Shown here piece by piece: positions 24,640 to 34,593 of a DNA stretch of 64,000 bases. The translations under genes were made by a program, and so were the position numbers. The notes beneath the pieces are model-generated. The model was not told the origin of the DNA. It made no database searches and saw only the letters and a program-made list of their open reading frames with translations. Within the stretch, counting starts at the first letter, position 1. Every line of letters begins with the position of its first letter. This stretch comes from Canna indica (lineage: Eukaryota > Streptophyta > Magnoliopsida > Zingiberales > Cannaceae): assembly GCA_034359265.1 (NCBI GenBank), contig CP136893.1, positions 21,770,001 through 21,834,000 on the forward strand, read 5' to 3'.

Positions 24640-25300
24640 TAACTTTACAATATTTACATAATCAGGAGGCCAGTCATGGTCCCAATTAAAATGTCTTTCA
24701 ATCTTTCTAGCATACTTTGCTAGTTAGTCTGTAGCTTTGTTGGCATCTCTACCAATATGTGTGATAGTAATCAGCTCAAATTTTTCTGCATCAATAATGA
24801 TGTCATTAATAATATTTCGAATATGTCAATCAGAATCAATAAATTTATTGCACATATCTACAATATTTTTTTGGATCAGACTCAATATGATTTTTTTTAT
24901 GGTTGAGGAGCATTGCTTTATCAATAGCAAGTCTAATAGCTAAAGCTTCATTTTTTAAAATCGACTTATTTTGATTGAAGTAGAAGCATAAACCAAAATT
25001 TCCTTGTAATATCTACAAATAGTAGCAAAAGACCTAATTAACAGTACAATCCTGTGAGACAGAAGCATCAGTATTCCATTTAAAAACATTAAAGGCAGGG
25101 GGAAGCCAGCTATATCCAGAATTAGGTACAATCTTATTTCCCTCAGACGAAGGATTATCCGTATAGTCAACTATTAATGCAATGACTTTAGCAATCATCG
25201 AGTAAATCGAGGGGCGAGTCTGTTCAAAAACCACTCTATTATGAGCCAACCAAATGGAATAAAAGTAATTATTAATTACTAATTTTAGATAAATCATCTT
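24640..25300 (-). pseudogene. LINE-type RNase H-like domain relic
   Basis: The minus strand carries the pattern IWLAHNRVVFE followed by FKWNTDASV, with a long spacer between. This is typical of the RNase H-like domain at the end of plant LINE polyproteins, where the catalytic region starts with a (K/V)xNxDA(A/S) motif. Further pieces (NEALAIRLA-like, then an N-rich C-terminus) continue in shifting frames to about 24640. Several frameshifts and stops make it non-functional. No reverse transcriptase domain remains upstream. Confidence 0.7.
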
Positions 25301-26450
25301 TTACCTTTTTAATTCTTATTTTTATATTAAATTTAATTATTACTTATAATTATTTTAAATTAAGTTATATAAATATACGTGCATATTTTCATAATTATAT
25401 AAATTAAATTAAATTAATATATTACTTTTTGGTATGTTTATATTTTACTATTTAAAATTATAATTTAATTTAAACTAATTTTTTAATCTTACTATTGGTT
25501 TTTATTCTTAAAAATATTTTTTTATAATAGGATAATAATATGATAATTTATTTATGAAAATCCAGATATATAAATATTTAATTTTAAAATTTAAATTTAA
25601 ATTGGTTAAAGAAATTAATTTAAATTATTAAGAATATTAAATTATTGTTACAAATCTAAGTTAAAATTTAAATTAGAAATTAATTTATAATTGAAGTTTA
25701 AAATAATTATTTTTTAAAAAAATATGAAAATTAGTTTTAAATTTATATAATTTCAAATTAAAATTATGTTTGTAAATATGAAAATATCAAAAAAAAATGA
25801 AAGACTATTTTATTTATATATAATAATATATTAAAATATAAAATTTAATTTCAATTTTTTTACTTTTAAAACCACCTATTATATAATGATATATTAAAAT
25901 ATAGAATTTAATTTTAAATTTTTTTATTTTTCAAATTATATTTTAACCGTGTTTTACTGCATCTAGTTTATTTATAATATTAATAAAACAAAATAATATT
26001 ATCCATTATCTATTTTTATTTTTATTTTTTCTTATTCTTTACATATTATTATTTTTTTCGTTCTATTCTATTTAATCCAACACTCTGGTACATTATTTAG
26101 GTGTGCCTTTCCTATCTCTACCAAGACAGGGACCACGAAAGTGGCACTCCCCAATCGCTATTCTTTATTGTGGAACACATAAGAGGCAGGACTATTACCA
26201 ACCAATTAAAGCAAGCCAAATCATTGCTTTCATGTTCCCTGTTTTACCCTAAAGCAGTCCCAATCACCCGATCGCGGAACACGCCGTATTCCTTCTTCCG
26301 CCCTTCTCGGAGCTTGCGGCGGAAGCATCCTCCGATGATCCCATCCAATATTTTAATTTTGGGGAAAAAATAATATATATAGACCGAAGAATAACTTATG
26401 AATCACAAGTAGTCAGTCAATCATATCTTTGCCCATCTACTCTGATTCCC
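25300..26450. other. Very AT-rich spacer
   Basis: Mostly A/T runs from 25300 to 26080, then ordinary intergenic sequence. A 90-codon open frame at 26101-26373 has no recognisable feature. I see no gene I can support. Confidence 0.45.
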
Positions 26451-26767
26451 TATTTGCTAAATAATCAATAGAATGGGAGAATCGATCGAGGGAGCTGGGA
26501 GCATGATAAACATGGAATATTACTCCATATCTTTCTTCAAAGAGTTCTTTTCTTCTATTTGTAACTTGCCTTATATAAATATATATTGCTTCATCATCCA
26601 AGCTAGATTCTACCATTCTACGGAAGGAATGAATCCCTCGGCTTGTCCTCGATGTTGCTTGCAGCATAATTACTCTGCTGCGTTTCGACGCTACCACATC
26701 TTTCGAACAAGGACTACATCTTCAAATAGCATCGGTGTCTCCTCCAGTGGTCAAGGAAGACCTACAT

Positions 26768-27148
26768 ATGGAGTACAGGAAGAAGAATGATGCAGCAGCA
26801 GCGGCGGCGGCAGCAGCGGAGCCGCTCCGTATCTGCCAAAGGCTGTTCCGGTTCATCGTCAATAAGTTCTCCAGCTTGTACAAGAATGATGCAGAGGATG
26901 TTCCTCTGATGGAGGTGCCGGTGGAGTCCCCGGAAAGAAAGGTTAAGAAGTCCGTCACGATAAAGGATGAGCCTCGAGGGGCTTCGAAGAAGATTAACGG
27001 TGGAGATGAGATGAAAAAGCATGAGAGGAAGATTTCGAAGGCGTTTTCCGATATCAACCAGAAAGCACATATGTTTATAAAGAAGGTTAGAAGTGGCCAG
27101 AAGGACAGTAGTGATCCTCCTGAAGAAAGCACTGCTGCTGCAAAATAA
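26768..27148 (+). CDS. Small hypothetical protein, alanine-run N-terminus
   Basis: A 126-residue open frame beginning MEYRKKND followed by nine alanines encoded by a GCA/GCG repeat. Then comes EPLRICQRLFRFIVNKFSSLY, a possible amphipathic helix. The rest is charged and lysine-rich (KKSVTIKDEP, KKINGGDEMKKHERKISKAFSDI), and it ends STAAAK. There is no in-frame ATG between the upstream in-frame stop at 26630 and the chosen start, so this ATG is the first one, unless an upstream exon exists. Codon use is biased toward G/C at third positions compared with the surrounding AT-rich DNA, which supports a real gene. I do not recognise the family; it lacks a signal peptide or membrane segment. It could also be the last exon of a larger gene. 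Confidence 0.6.
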   Translation: MEYRKKNDAAAAAAAAAEPLRICQRLFRFIVNKFSSLYKNDAEDVPLMEVPVESPERKVKKSVTIKDEPRGASKKINGGDEMKKHERKISKAFSDINQKAHMFIKKVRSGQKDSSDPPEESTAAAK

Positions 27149-27324
27149 GAACAAGAAGTCTGCTGGTTTTATTGGAGTTCTCTCTTCCTTAGATCGAGTG
27201 TGTGGGAAATGTGCAATGATATTAATTAATTTTCATCGAATTATCTATGTGTGTATTGGGTTTCTATATATATCTTTTATCTTCCTCTTGTTGCCTGATA
27301 TCGATGTGACTTTCTTTTTAGTTT

Positions 27325-29354
27325 GGGTTAATTTATATATTTAGCCCAAATTATATATTTTTTTATAAATATAGTACAATATTTAATTTGTATTAATTAC
27401 ATCACAAACTATCAAATTGATATCAATTTTAGTCCTACGTCAAATATAGGGCTGTCCATTCGGTTCAAACCGAACCGAACCGAACTGAACCGAATTTGTC
27501 CAAATCGATTTTTTTTTATACCCGAATTCCAACCCGAACCTGAACCGAACTATACCTAAACCGATTTAACCCGAACCGAAATTATTCGGTTCGGTTCGGT
27601 ATTCAACTCGAAAACCGAAATTTTAATTATTTTAATTAAAAATTCAAAATTCAAAATAATTAATTAATATCTATTTAAGTAATTCTGTTAATTTTTTTTA
27701 AAAAAAATATTTTTTTAAAAAATATTTTTTTAATTAATTCGGTTTTCGGTTCGGGTCGGTTCCCAAATTCCAAAAACCGAATCCGAACCGAAATTCAAAT
27801 TTCGGTTCGGTTCGGGTCAAAGAACTGAACCTACAATGATTGAAACCGAACCGAAACGAAAAATTCGGTTCGGTTTTTCGGTTCGGTTCGGTGTGAACCG
27901 AACCATGGACAACCCTAGTCAAATATCTATCAATACAACCTTTAGGTGCTGACGTGACATTTGACTCGACAAATTAAAAAATATTTTTTATTATCACTTG
28001 TGCCACATGTCAGCCTGTAATAAAAAATATTATAATATTATATAAATAGAAAAAAAATAATATATTTATTCCAAACTTTGGCCCTTGTAACAAATCTATC
28101 ACAACCTTTAATATTTCTCCCTAATCTATCATAAATTTTAAATTTGACAATAATTATCTCATTTGAAATGGAACTGAAATTTAGATTACATTACAATTAA
28201 TTGAATTGCATTTCTTCGTATTGAATTATATTACTATTACATTTTTAAAAAAATAAAATTTGAAATAAAATTTATATTCTTTTTCCTATATTCTTATTAT
28301 TTATTAAATATTTAAAATTTTGAAAATAATTTTATAATTATTTATTGAAATTATATTTTTAAAATTTTGATTCAAATTTTGATTTTATTATTAATTTTCT
28401 TATTTAATTATATTGTTGCATTAAACCAATAACTTTCTATATAGTATAATTATTTACCAACATTTTATTTTTTATTTTTTTATTCAATTCGGCTATTGCA
28501 TTTTATAAAAAAAATTAAAATTTTCAATCAAACCAAAACCGTTTTACTTATATTATTATTTATTAAATATTTAACATTATGATTATATTTTATTTAGTGT
28601 CTAACCAAATTTGGCATTTTAAATTTGATTTTTTAAGTTTTGTATAGAATTTTTTATTCAATTCGATTATAGCATTTTAGGAATTTTTTTACTGATAATA
28701 CTATTATATATCACACATTTAACATTATTTATATTGTATTTAATTTATTTTAATATATAATTTTTGTCATAAAATTTCTTTATTTTACTACAAATTTTTA
28801 TTTAAAAAAATAAAAAATTTGAAATAAAATTTATATATAACGACTATAAATTATTTTTGGTAAAGTTAGACGTGGAATTCTTCGAGATGTTAAAAGATTT
28901 TTTGTGTAATTTTTTTAAAGGAAAAAGAATTTGGTGAAATCGGATACGAAATTATCGGATAAAGTGAGAGTTTTGATGTATTTTTTAAAAATATTTGTTT
29001 TCAAGTATTATAATTATTGTTAATCCCAAAGTTTGGGATAGATTAGGAAAAAAGATTAAATATTGGGATAGATTTATTACAAGGACCAAAGTTTGGAATA
29101 GATACATTAATTTTTCTATTTATATAATATTATAATATTTTTATTACATATTGACGTAGCACAACTGAGAATAATTTTTATTTATTTGTTAAGTCAGATG
29201 TCACATCAGCACTTAACGGTTGTATTGACAGACATCTGACGTCGGGCTAGAATTGATATCAATTTAATAGTTCGGAATGTAATTGATACAAATTAAAGAT
29301 TAGACTAAATTTATGAAAAATATCATAGTTGGATCTAAATACATTAATTAACCC
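27325..29354. mobile_element. Mutator-like long-TIR element (non-autonomous)
   Basis: Terminal inverted repeats of several hundred bp begin GGGTTAATTxATxTATTTAG and contain CTTTAATTTGTATxAATTAC or close variants, AAATTGATATCAATT, TGCTGACGTGACAT and TTACAAGGxCCAAAGTTTGG in opposite orientations. A perfect 9-bp target-site duplication TTTTAGTTT flanks it (27316-27324 and 29355-29363). Total 2,030 bp including a nested hAT MITE. The centre is AT-rich and non-coding. The insertion lies just downstream of the small hypothetical gene. Confidence 0.9.
27447..27917. mobile_element. hAT-type MITE with AACCGA words, nested in Mutator-like element
   Basis: A 471-bp element with terminal inverted repeats TAGGGCTGTCCAT and ATGGACAACCCTA. 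It is flanked by a perfect 8-bp duplication GTCAAATA (27439-27446 and 27918-27925). The interior is packed with CGGTTCGGTT and AACCGAACCG words on both arms, so the element itself can fold. It sits in the left TIR of the Mutator-like element and is therefore younger. Confidence 0.93.
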
Positions 29355-29437
29355 TTTTAGTTTTTACTGAATGCCTACTTGATGTGTGGCTTTGAATTTA
29401 GAAATCAATTGAGTGTTTAATTAATATTAATCACTAA

Positions 29438-29652
29438 TGCCATGTTTGTTTTATTAGATAGGATTGAATTAGATTGAATAATAAATGATGAAGGATTGAA
29501 TATGAATTTTTTAAATCCGGTGTACATCGAATATAATATCAATTGTATATTCTTTTATTCTCATTTTCAACTAATCCATGCACTAAACAAATAACAGATA
29601 TTAATTAATCTCTTATCATATTCTTTTTTTATCCTATGAAGCAAACATATCC
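29438..29652. mobile_element. Harbinger-like MITE 1 of 3
   Basis: A 215-bp element with inverted ends (CATGTTTGTTTTATTAGATAGGAT at left, split as CATGTTTGTT and TAGATAGGAT; ATCCTATGAAGCAAACAT at right). It is flanked by TAA on both sides. Non-coding. Confidence 0.7.
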
Positions 29653-29655
29653 TAA

Positions 29656-29870
29656 TAGTATGTTTGCTTCGTTGGATAGGATATGATTGAATTGGATATT
29701 AAATTAGGGATGATGGGATATAAATTTTTTAAATTCAGTATACATCGAATATAATATCAATTGTATACTCTTTTATCCTAATTTTTTCCCCAATTTATGC
29801 ACTAAATAAATAATTGATAATAATATATTCCTTATCATATCCTCCCATATCCTATGAAGCAAACATGCAC
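29656..29870. mobile_element. Harbinger-like MITE 2 of 3
   Basis: A 215-bp relative with ends TATGTTTGCTTC and GAAGCAAACATG, TAA at both flanks. It shares its left TAA with MITE 1 and its right TAA with MITE 3. Interior words GATAGGATATGATTGAAT and AATTTTTTAAAT match MITE 1. Confidence 0.72.
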
Positions 29871-29873
29871 TAA

Positions 29874-30401
29874 TGAATTTATTTGATTCAACAGATAGGA
29901 TAGAATAACTAATCAGTAGTAGAGGATAGGATTTGAATTTTGTATTATTCTAATCCTCACTACAAGAAATATGACATTTCTCGAGGGACGCGACTCCTAG
30001 TAAAAGTGGCCTTGGCCCCAGTAAAACTATTTGTTGAGTGCCTTGCGACCCCCAAATGTCGTTAGGAAAGAACACGTCGATGAATATATATTTGACGGTT
30101 AGAGAGCGGCCCCAGGGAAAAGGTACTTGTACCGACGTTTTAGACCCCCAACAAAGTGTGTATATTCCTAGGGGCCAAGACCCCCAAGAAATAGTACTTT
30201 TCCTGGGGGCTTCGAGCCTTCGACCCCCAGGAAAAAGTACTATATTTTGTTGGGGGCCAGGGCACGACCCCCATTAATAACAGTCACGAAAAGTGACATT
30301 TCTTGTAGTGTCTATTTTCTTCTATCCGTGCACCAAACAAATAATGGATTAAAATTCATATCTTATTCTATCTCCTTAATCTCATGAAGCAAATAAGCTC
30401 T
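29874..30401. mobile_element. Harbinger-like MITE 3 of 3, split by a CACTA MITE
   Basis: Ends are ATTTATTTGATTCAACAGATAGG and CTCATGAAGCAAATAAGC, each diverged from MITEs 1 and 2 (landmarks GATAGGATAGAAT, TCATGAAGCAAAT). It is flanked by TAA at 29871 and 30402. A 353-bp CACTA element occupies its middle; without it the MITE is about 175 bp. Confidence 0.65.
29958..30310. mobile_element. Non-autonomous CACTA element
   Basis: A 353-bp element beginning CACTACAAGAAATATGACA and ending with its inverse complement AGTGACATTTCTTGTAGTG. The 3-bp flanks are CCT and TCT, so the target-site duplication matches at two of three positions. Inside are repeated CCCCAGGAAAAAGTAC and CCTGGGGGC words in both orientations. 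No coding sequence that I trust. Confidence 0.85.
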
Positions 30402-30526
30402 TAAGGTTTTCTGTTCTTGGTTATGATCACATGCAATTAGCCTTTAACCAAACATAAGGACACCGATGGTCACTGCAAGAAAAGTGATGTTTAACGATAG
30501 AATAAAAATGTGTGCCCTTCATTAAT

Positions 30527-31010
30527 CACTACTAAAAATTTAGCAATCTGCAATGGTTATTTTGTGACAGCAAGGGTGGCGATCGCAAATGCGACGGTTC
30601 TGCGACTGCTGACAATGAGGGTCGCATAGTCACCACATCTACGACGACTTTGCGACTGCTACATTTGTCGTAGCAACATTAAAACCTATGTTGCAGCTTT
30701 GCGACCGCTTAGCAACCGTCGTTTGCTACCGCTTTGGTTCGTCGCAAAACTGTCACTAATACTTAACTCAATACTTTTTTTCTTCTCCCGCTCACTCTCT
30801 CGTCACTCACACAAGAGAGTTAATCCAACTAAACATGATTAATTAGATAAATAATCGACGCTAATGACAGACACTAGTTATTTTTTTTATTTCTTTTTTT
30901 CGCTACTTCTTCATTTCATGTTTCTCACTCTCACATCCTTTTTCGCACTTGCACGCCATCACCTTCTCATCACGTCATTTTCCCTCACCTACACATCATC
31001 TCGCATAGTA
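30527..31010. mobile_element. CACTA terminus with GCGAC subterminal repeats
   Basis: The sequence CACTACTAAAAATTT at 30527 is a CACTA-type end. It is followed by many TGCGACxxCT and GTCGCA words in both orientations to about 30750, as in CACTA subterminal regions. A second CACTA-like start, CACTGCAAGAAAAGTGATG, is at 30475. No matching right end is visible before the copia fragment. Probably a truncated element. Confidence 0.55.
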
Positions 31011-31690
31011 AACTAGAGTTTGAAATCCTAAGTGGGGTGCTTAGGTAGTAGAGTAGGTGGGTTACCGAACAAACTATAAATTATCTTGTTAGCATTGTGC
31101 ATGTACGTTGATTTAAATTGTGATTACTTGCCTATTTATATTTGCTCACGCATTTATCAAGTTACATATTTATTAAATTGTGATTTCGCCTAGTTCTCAA
31201 AGAACAATTAAAATTAGTAATTAGGCTAAATTTAGTATAAACACACTATTCACCCCCTCTAATGTAGGCTATTCACCCATCAATTGGTATCAGAGCGAGT
31301 TAGTAGATTGAGATTTCACCAACTCTTCTACCTTTAGCTTGGATTTGGAAATGACACTGAGAGTTTAGTATCAACACCCTCCAGGTTTGATGAGTCCAAT
31401 TTTGATGTTCGAAATAGTAGAATGTATGCATTCTTAAAAACTCAAGACATTGATGTTTGGTGCATGCTTAGAAATGAATACATTCAACACACCTTAGATA
31501 TTAATGCTGAGACTCAAGAGGAAAGCAAATAATTTGATTTAAATGCTAAAATGATGCAATTACTTGTATTGTGCATTCTCTAATTATATACTTGAAAAAG
31601 TCATGCATTGTTCTTCCACATTTGATATATGGACAACACTAAATGTATTATATAATTTTGTTAAAATCGAGGAGCTTACTACCTATATTG
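31010..31690 (+). pseudogene. Ty1/copia 5' fragment: partial LTR, PBS and gag
   Basis: From 31010 the sequence matches the 3' part of the solo LTRs at 36916 and 45186 (GAAATCCTAAGTGGGGTGC, TAGGTAGTAGAGTAGGTGG, ACTATAAAT). Then comes TTGGTATCAGAGC at about 31283, a methionine-tRNA primer-binding site. The downstream frame has FDESNFDVRNSRMYAFLK, D-W, NxKA/AKMM-like and a HxLF..IW-like region, typical of copia UBN2-type gag. Two in-frame stops and truncation near 31690 show it is dead. It identifies the LTR family as Ty1/copia. Confidence 0.75.
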
Positions 31691-31710
31691 AAGGTGGTGA
31701 TGACAATAGT

Positions 31711-32900
31711 CGTCCACTATAAAAAATATCGTCTTCTGCGATGGCCATAACGATTGTAGAGCCGTTGCCATGAGTCTTTTGCGATGGCCAATAGCGGCCA
31801 CAAGGATCCATCACAGCAAATATTTGATTGCGATTCTGGCTGTCACAAATAATAAATATTATGACCGCCACAACGATGGTCAACAGGCATCGCACATGCT
31901 ATCGTAGACCAACTGTGACACACACTTGCCATCGCAAGGTTTTATATTTGCGACGACTTGGCAGTCACTTTTGGCAGTCGCAATGTCGTTGCCTTAGCAT
32001 TTGCAACCGTTGTGTGCGACCAAGTCGATACACCTTCTACGACAGCATGTCGGTCGCAGTGCCATTATAGAAGTATATTTTTTGTTTTTTTAATTAAAAT
32101 GCATCAAATTAGAGACATCAAATTGCAATATGAATCATCATAATGTAATAGATATCAAAATGTAATATTTACATCGTATTAAAACAATATTTACATGGTA
32201 TCAAAATAATACATCGATCAGTGATCAAACAACGACTAGGAGAGGGTTGCGTGGGGAGCGCATTAGTCGACGACGACGACGATGATGGATCTGATGCTGA
32301 TGTCGTTGTGCCGAATATCAGGGGAGGCAGAGGGGCCAGAGCACCAGGTATGTACGAAGCTATCTACATCATATATTGGACGATCTATGCCATATACTGG
32401 GCCATCTACATTAAAGTGTCCCTCATAGCGGCCATGTCAGTGCTGAGGCGTGCCTAAGCAGTCTCGACGGCTGCTAATCAGTCATGATACACACGTAATA
32501 TTGATGGACCAACGACGAAGGAGGTGAAGGCAGACGACCCCACATCATGTGACTGCAACATTGCACATGTATGACTCGTTGTGCCAATGCCATATACACG
32601 ATCGTGGTCGACGCCTGCCACTCGCATCCATGCGTCAACATCATGCTAATGCTGCGTAGGATCACCTCCCCGCTGGGTCATCAACTCAATATACATGACC
32701 TTTAAAGAAAATTAAGTTGATTAATTTAATTAATTATACATATTAGAACTAGATAAAATAAATTAAATATTAACTTACCAGTATTATCTCTGGCCTCCCG
32801 TCCATAATCTCATCCCAGTGAGGATCATGCTAATATCTATGCGTGTTCTCGAAGGCCCTTAGAGGGTCAGCCGGGATGAAAGTCTCTTGGTCATCTTGCG
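31711..32900 (-). mobile_element. CACTA fragment with antisense ORF1 remnant
   Basis: CACTATAAAAAATATCG at 31711 is a CACTA-like end. It is followed to about 32060 by TGCGATGGCC, GTCGCAA and GCCATCGCA words in both orientations. On the minus strand, 32885-32770 (DPLRAFENTH, stop, HDPHWDEIMDGRPEIIL) and 32700-32475 (VMYIELM, then DAWMRVAGVDHDRVYGIGTT) look like the exons of the C-terminal half of a plant En/Spm-type ORF (Ptta-like). They are separated by a GT-AG-like gap and carry stops. A related fragment is at 1489-2005. Confidence 0.55.
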
Positions 32901-33356
32901 TCTCCTGCAATAAAGTAAATATAATTAGTTCTTTATAAGAAAAAATACCTAAATATAGCATGTATTTTGGACATTTTCTCAATTGTGGCCCGTAGTTTAC
33001 TGTCTCAATTGTGTACACGTACTAAGATATTTGTTCCAATTGTAGCATTCCATCAGGACTTCGTTGATCGCGCCGTTAACCTGACGACATGGCATGCTGA
33101 CGTGTATTAAATAAATATTTTTCAATACCCACTTGCCACATCATCAAAGTTGGATCCTTAATTTTTTTAAATCCCAAACGCCACGTCAGCCCTTCATATT
33201 TATTTTTTTTCAAACACCACGTCACCAAGTCAACCCAGCTTCTTTATACACCACCCGACTCCTTCCTCAACCCTAAATGTTGGTCGCCTCTCCACATCAC
33301 CGATCGCAGTCGCCGGACTTTCTTGTCGAAGCTAGTCGCCGAAGGTTAGCCACTCT
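32900..33356. other. Intergenic; possible single arm of a Mutator-like repeat
   Basis: The order ATGTATTTTGGACATTTTCTCA, CAATTGTGG, CCGTTAAC, GACATGGCATGCTGACGTG resembles one arm of the element at 59018-59564 (landmarks TTTGGACATTTTCTCA and CATGGCATG). No opposite arm was found before the CACTA terminus at 33357. Confidence 0.3.
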
Positions 33357-34350
33357 CACTACTAGAAATAGGTTCTTCAACAACGACTATCAGCAACGGC
33401 CGCTCAACCCGTTGTAGATATATTGTATATGCAACGGCCTTGTTATAATTGCTCGAGTCGTTACAGATATATAATCACATTAGCAACGGCTTTCTAATGG
33501 ATAAATGAGCCATTGTTGATGATTACTTATCAGCAACGGTGTTCTAACGGATGAGTGAGCCGTTGCTGATAAGTTTATATAGGGCACACGCCCGCCCCCC
33601 GCCCCCCGCCCCTTCCTTCTTCTTCATCATCTTCCTCTGTTGCCGCCGCTGCCGACGTCGCCGCCTTGCTGCCGCTGTCGACGTCGCCGCCCCGTCCTCG
33701 ACCGCCCCTGCCCCGTCATGTTCCAGGTATTCCTCGTCGCCTTCTTCCTCCTCATTCATTATAGATATTACTGAAACCCTAAATATAGGGTTTCGATCAG
33801 CGGTTGACGGCCGATGGTTGGCGGCCGGATCGTTGTCCAGTGTTCGAACACTGCACATCGAAAATCGATTAAATATTTATTTTATAGATTAATTATTTAA
33901 TTTTTAGATTAATTATTAGGGTTTAGATTAATATTTAGATTAATCTATTTAGATTAATGTTATATTTTAGATTAATAATGGTGTGTTAATTATTTAAATA
34001 AATGCTATGTTTTAGATTAATATTAATTAATTAGTTAAAATGTTAATTAGTCCAGAGTCGTCCTCAATGGACTCGCACCGGAATCGTCCATTTCGGACTC
34101 GCGCCTGAATTGTCCACTTTGGACTCGCGTCAGAATTATCCACTATAGACTCGAACCGACTCGAAACATTTAGAAAATAATCATCCATTCGACGAGTTGA
34201 TACGTTTCACGTACACATCGACGAGTTGGATATGATTTAGCAAAACCTTAGATCTGTTCGGGGGTTGTATGTTTGTGTAAAAGAAGTAGATGATCTTTTA
34301 TACGACGTACAACCCTTGAATTGTCGCTGATTGGATAATTTGTGAATAAA

Positions 34351-34534
34351 GTTATTTATATTGCACTTAATTTTTTCTTTTAACCGTTAACTTATTCTAA
34401 ATTTTGGCAGCATCTCTCTTGTTCTCCGATACGCCCCCAGATGATATGCGTATTCGGAGAACTGCAGGGAGATGCTGCCGAAATTTAGAATGAAGTTAGC
34501 AGTTAAAAGAAATATTTAGTGCAATATGAATAAC
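34351..34534. repeat. 184-bp near-perfect hairpin upstream of CACTA transposase
   Basis: Arms of about 85-90 bp pair: GTTATTTATATTGCAC at 34351 with GTGCAATATGAATAAC ending at 34534, then AAATTTTGGCAGCATCTC with GAGATGCTGCCGAAATTT, and GTTCTCCGATACGC with GCGTATTCGGAGAAC. The loop is near 34440. It precedes the transposase remnant start by 60 bp. It could be a small MITE or a structured leader. Confidence 0.85.
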
Positions 34535-34593
34535 ATAAATCTCGAATGGAATAAGACCATCCCACCTAAAGGCATTAACCGAAGAAATTATCA

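Noticed and set aside
26722..27154. Minus-strand open frames of 130-136 codons opposite the small hypothetical gene
   Set aside because: They are antisense shadows; the plus frame has the better codon use and a plausible start.
30038..30277. 79-codon frame inside the CACTA MITE
   Set aside because: It reads repeated CCCCAGG words in a 353-bp non-autonomous element; no protein family pattern.
33551..33892. Open frames of about 105-113 codons on both strands near the CACTA left end
   Set aside because: CT/CG-rich low-complexity sequence opens both strands; no family pattern; inside the CACTA subterminal region.
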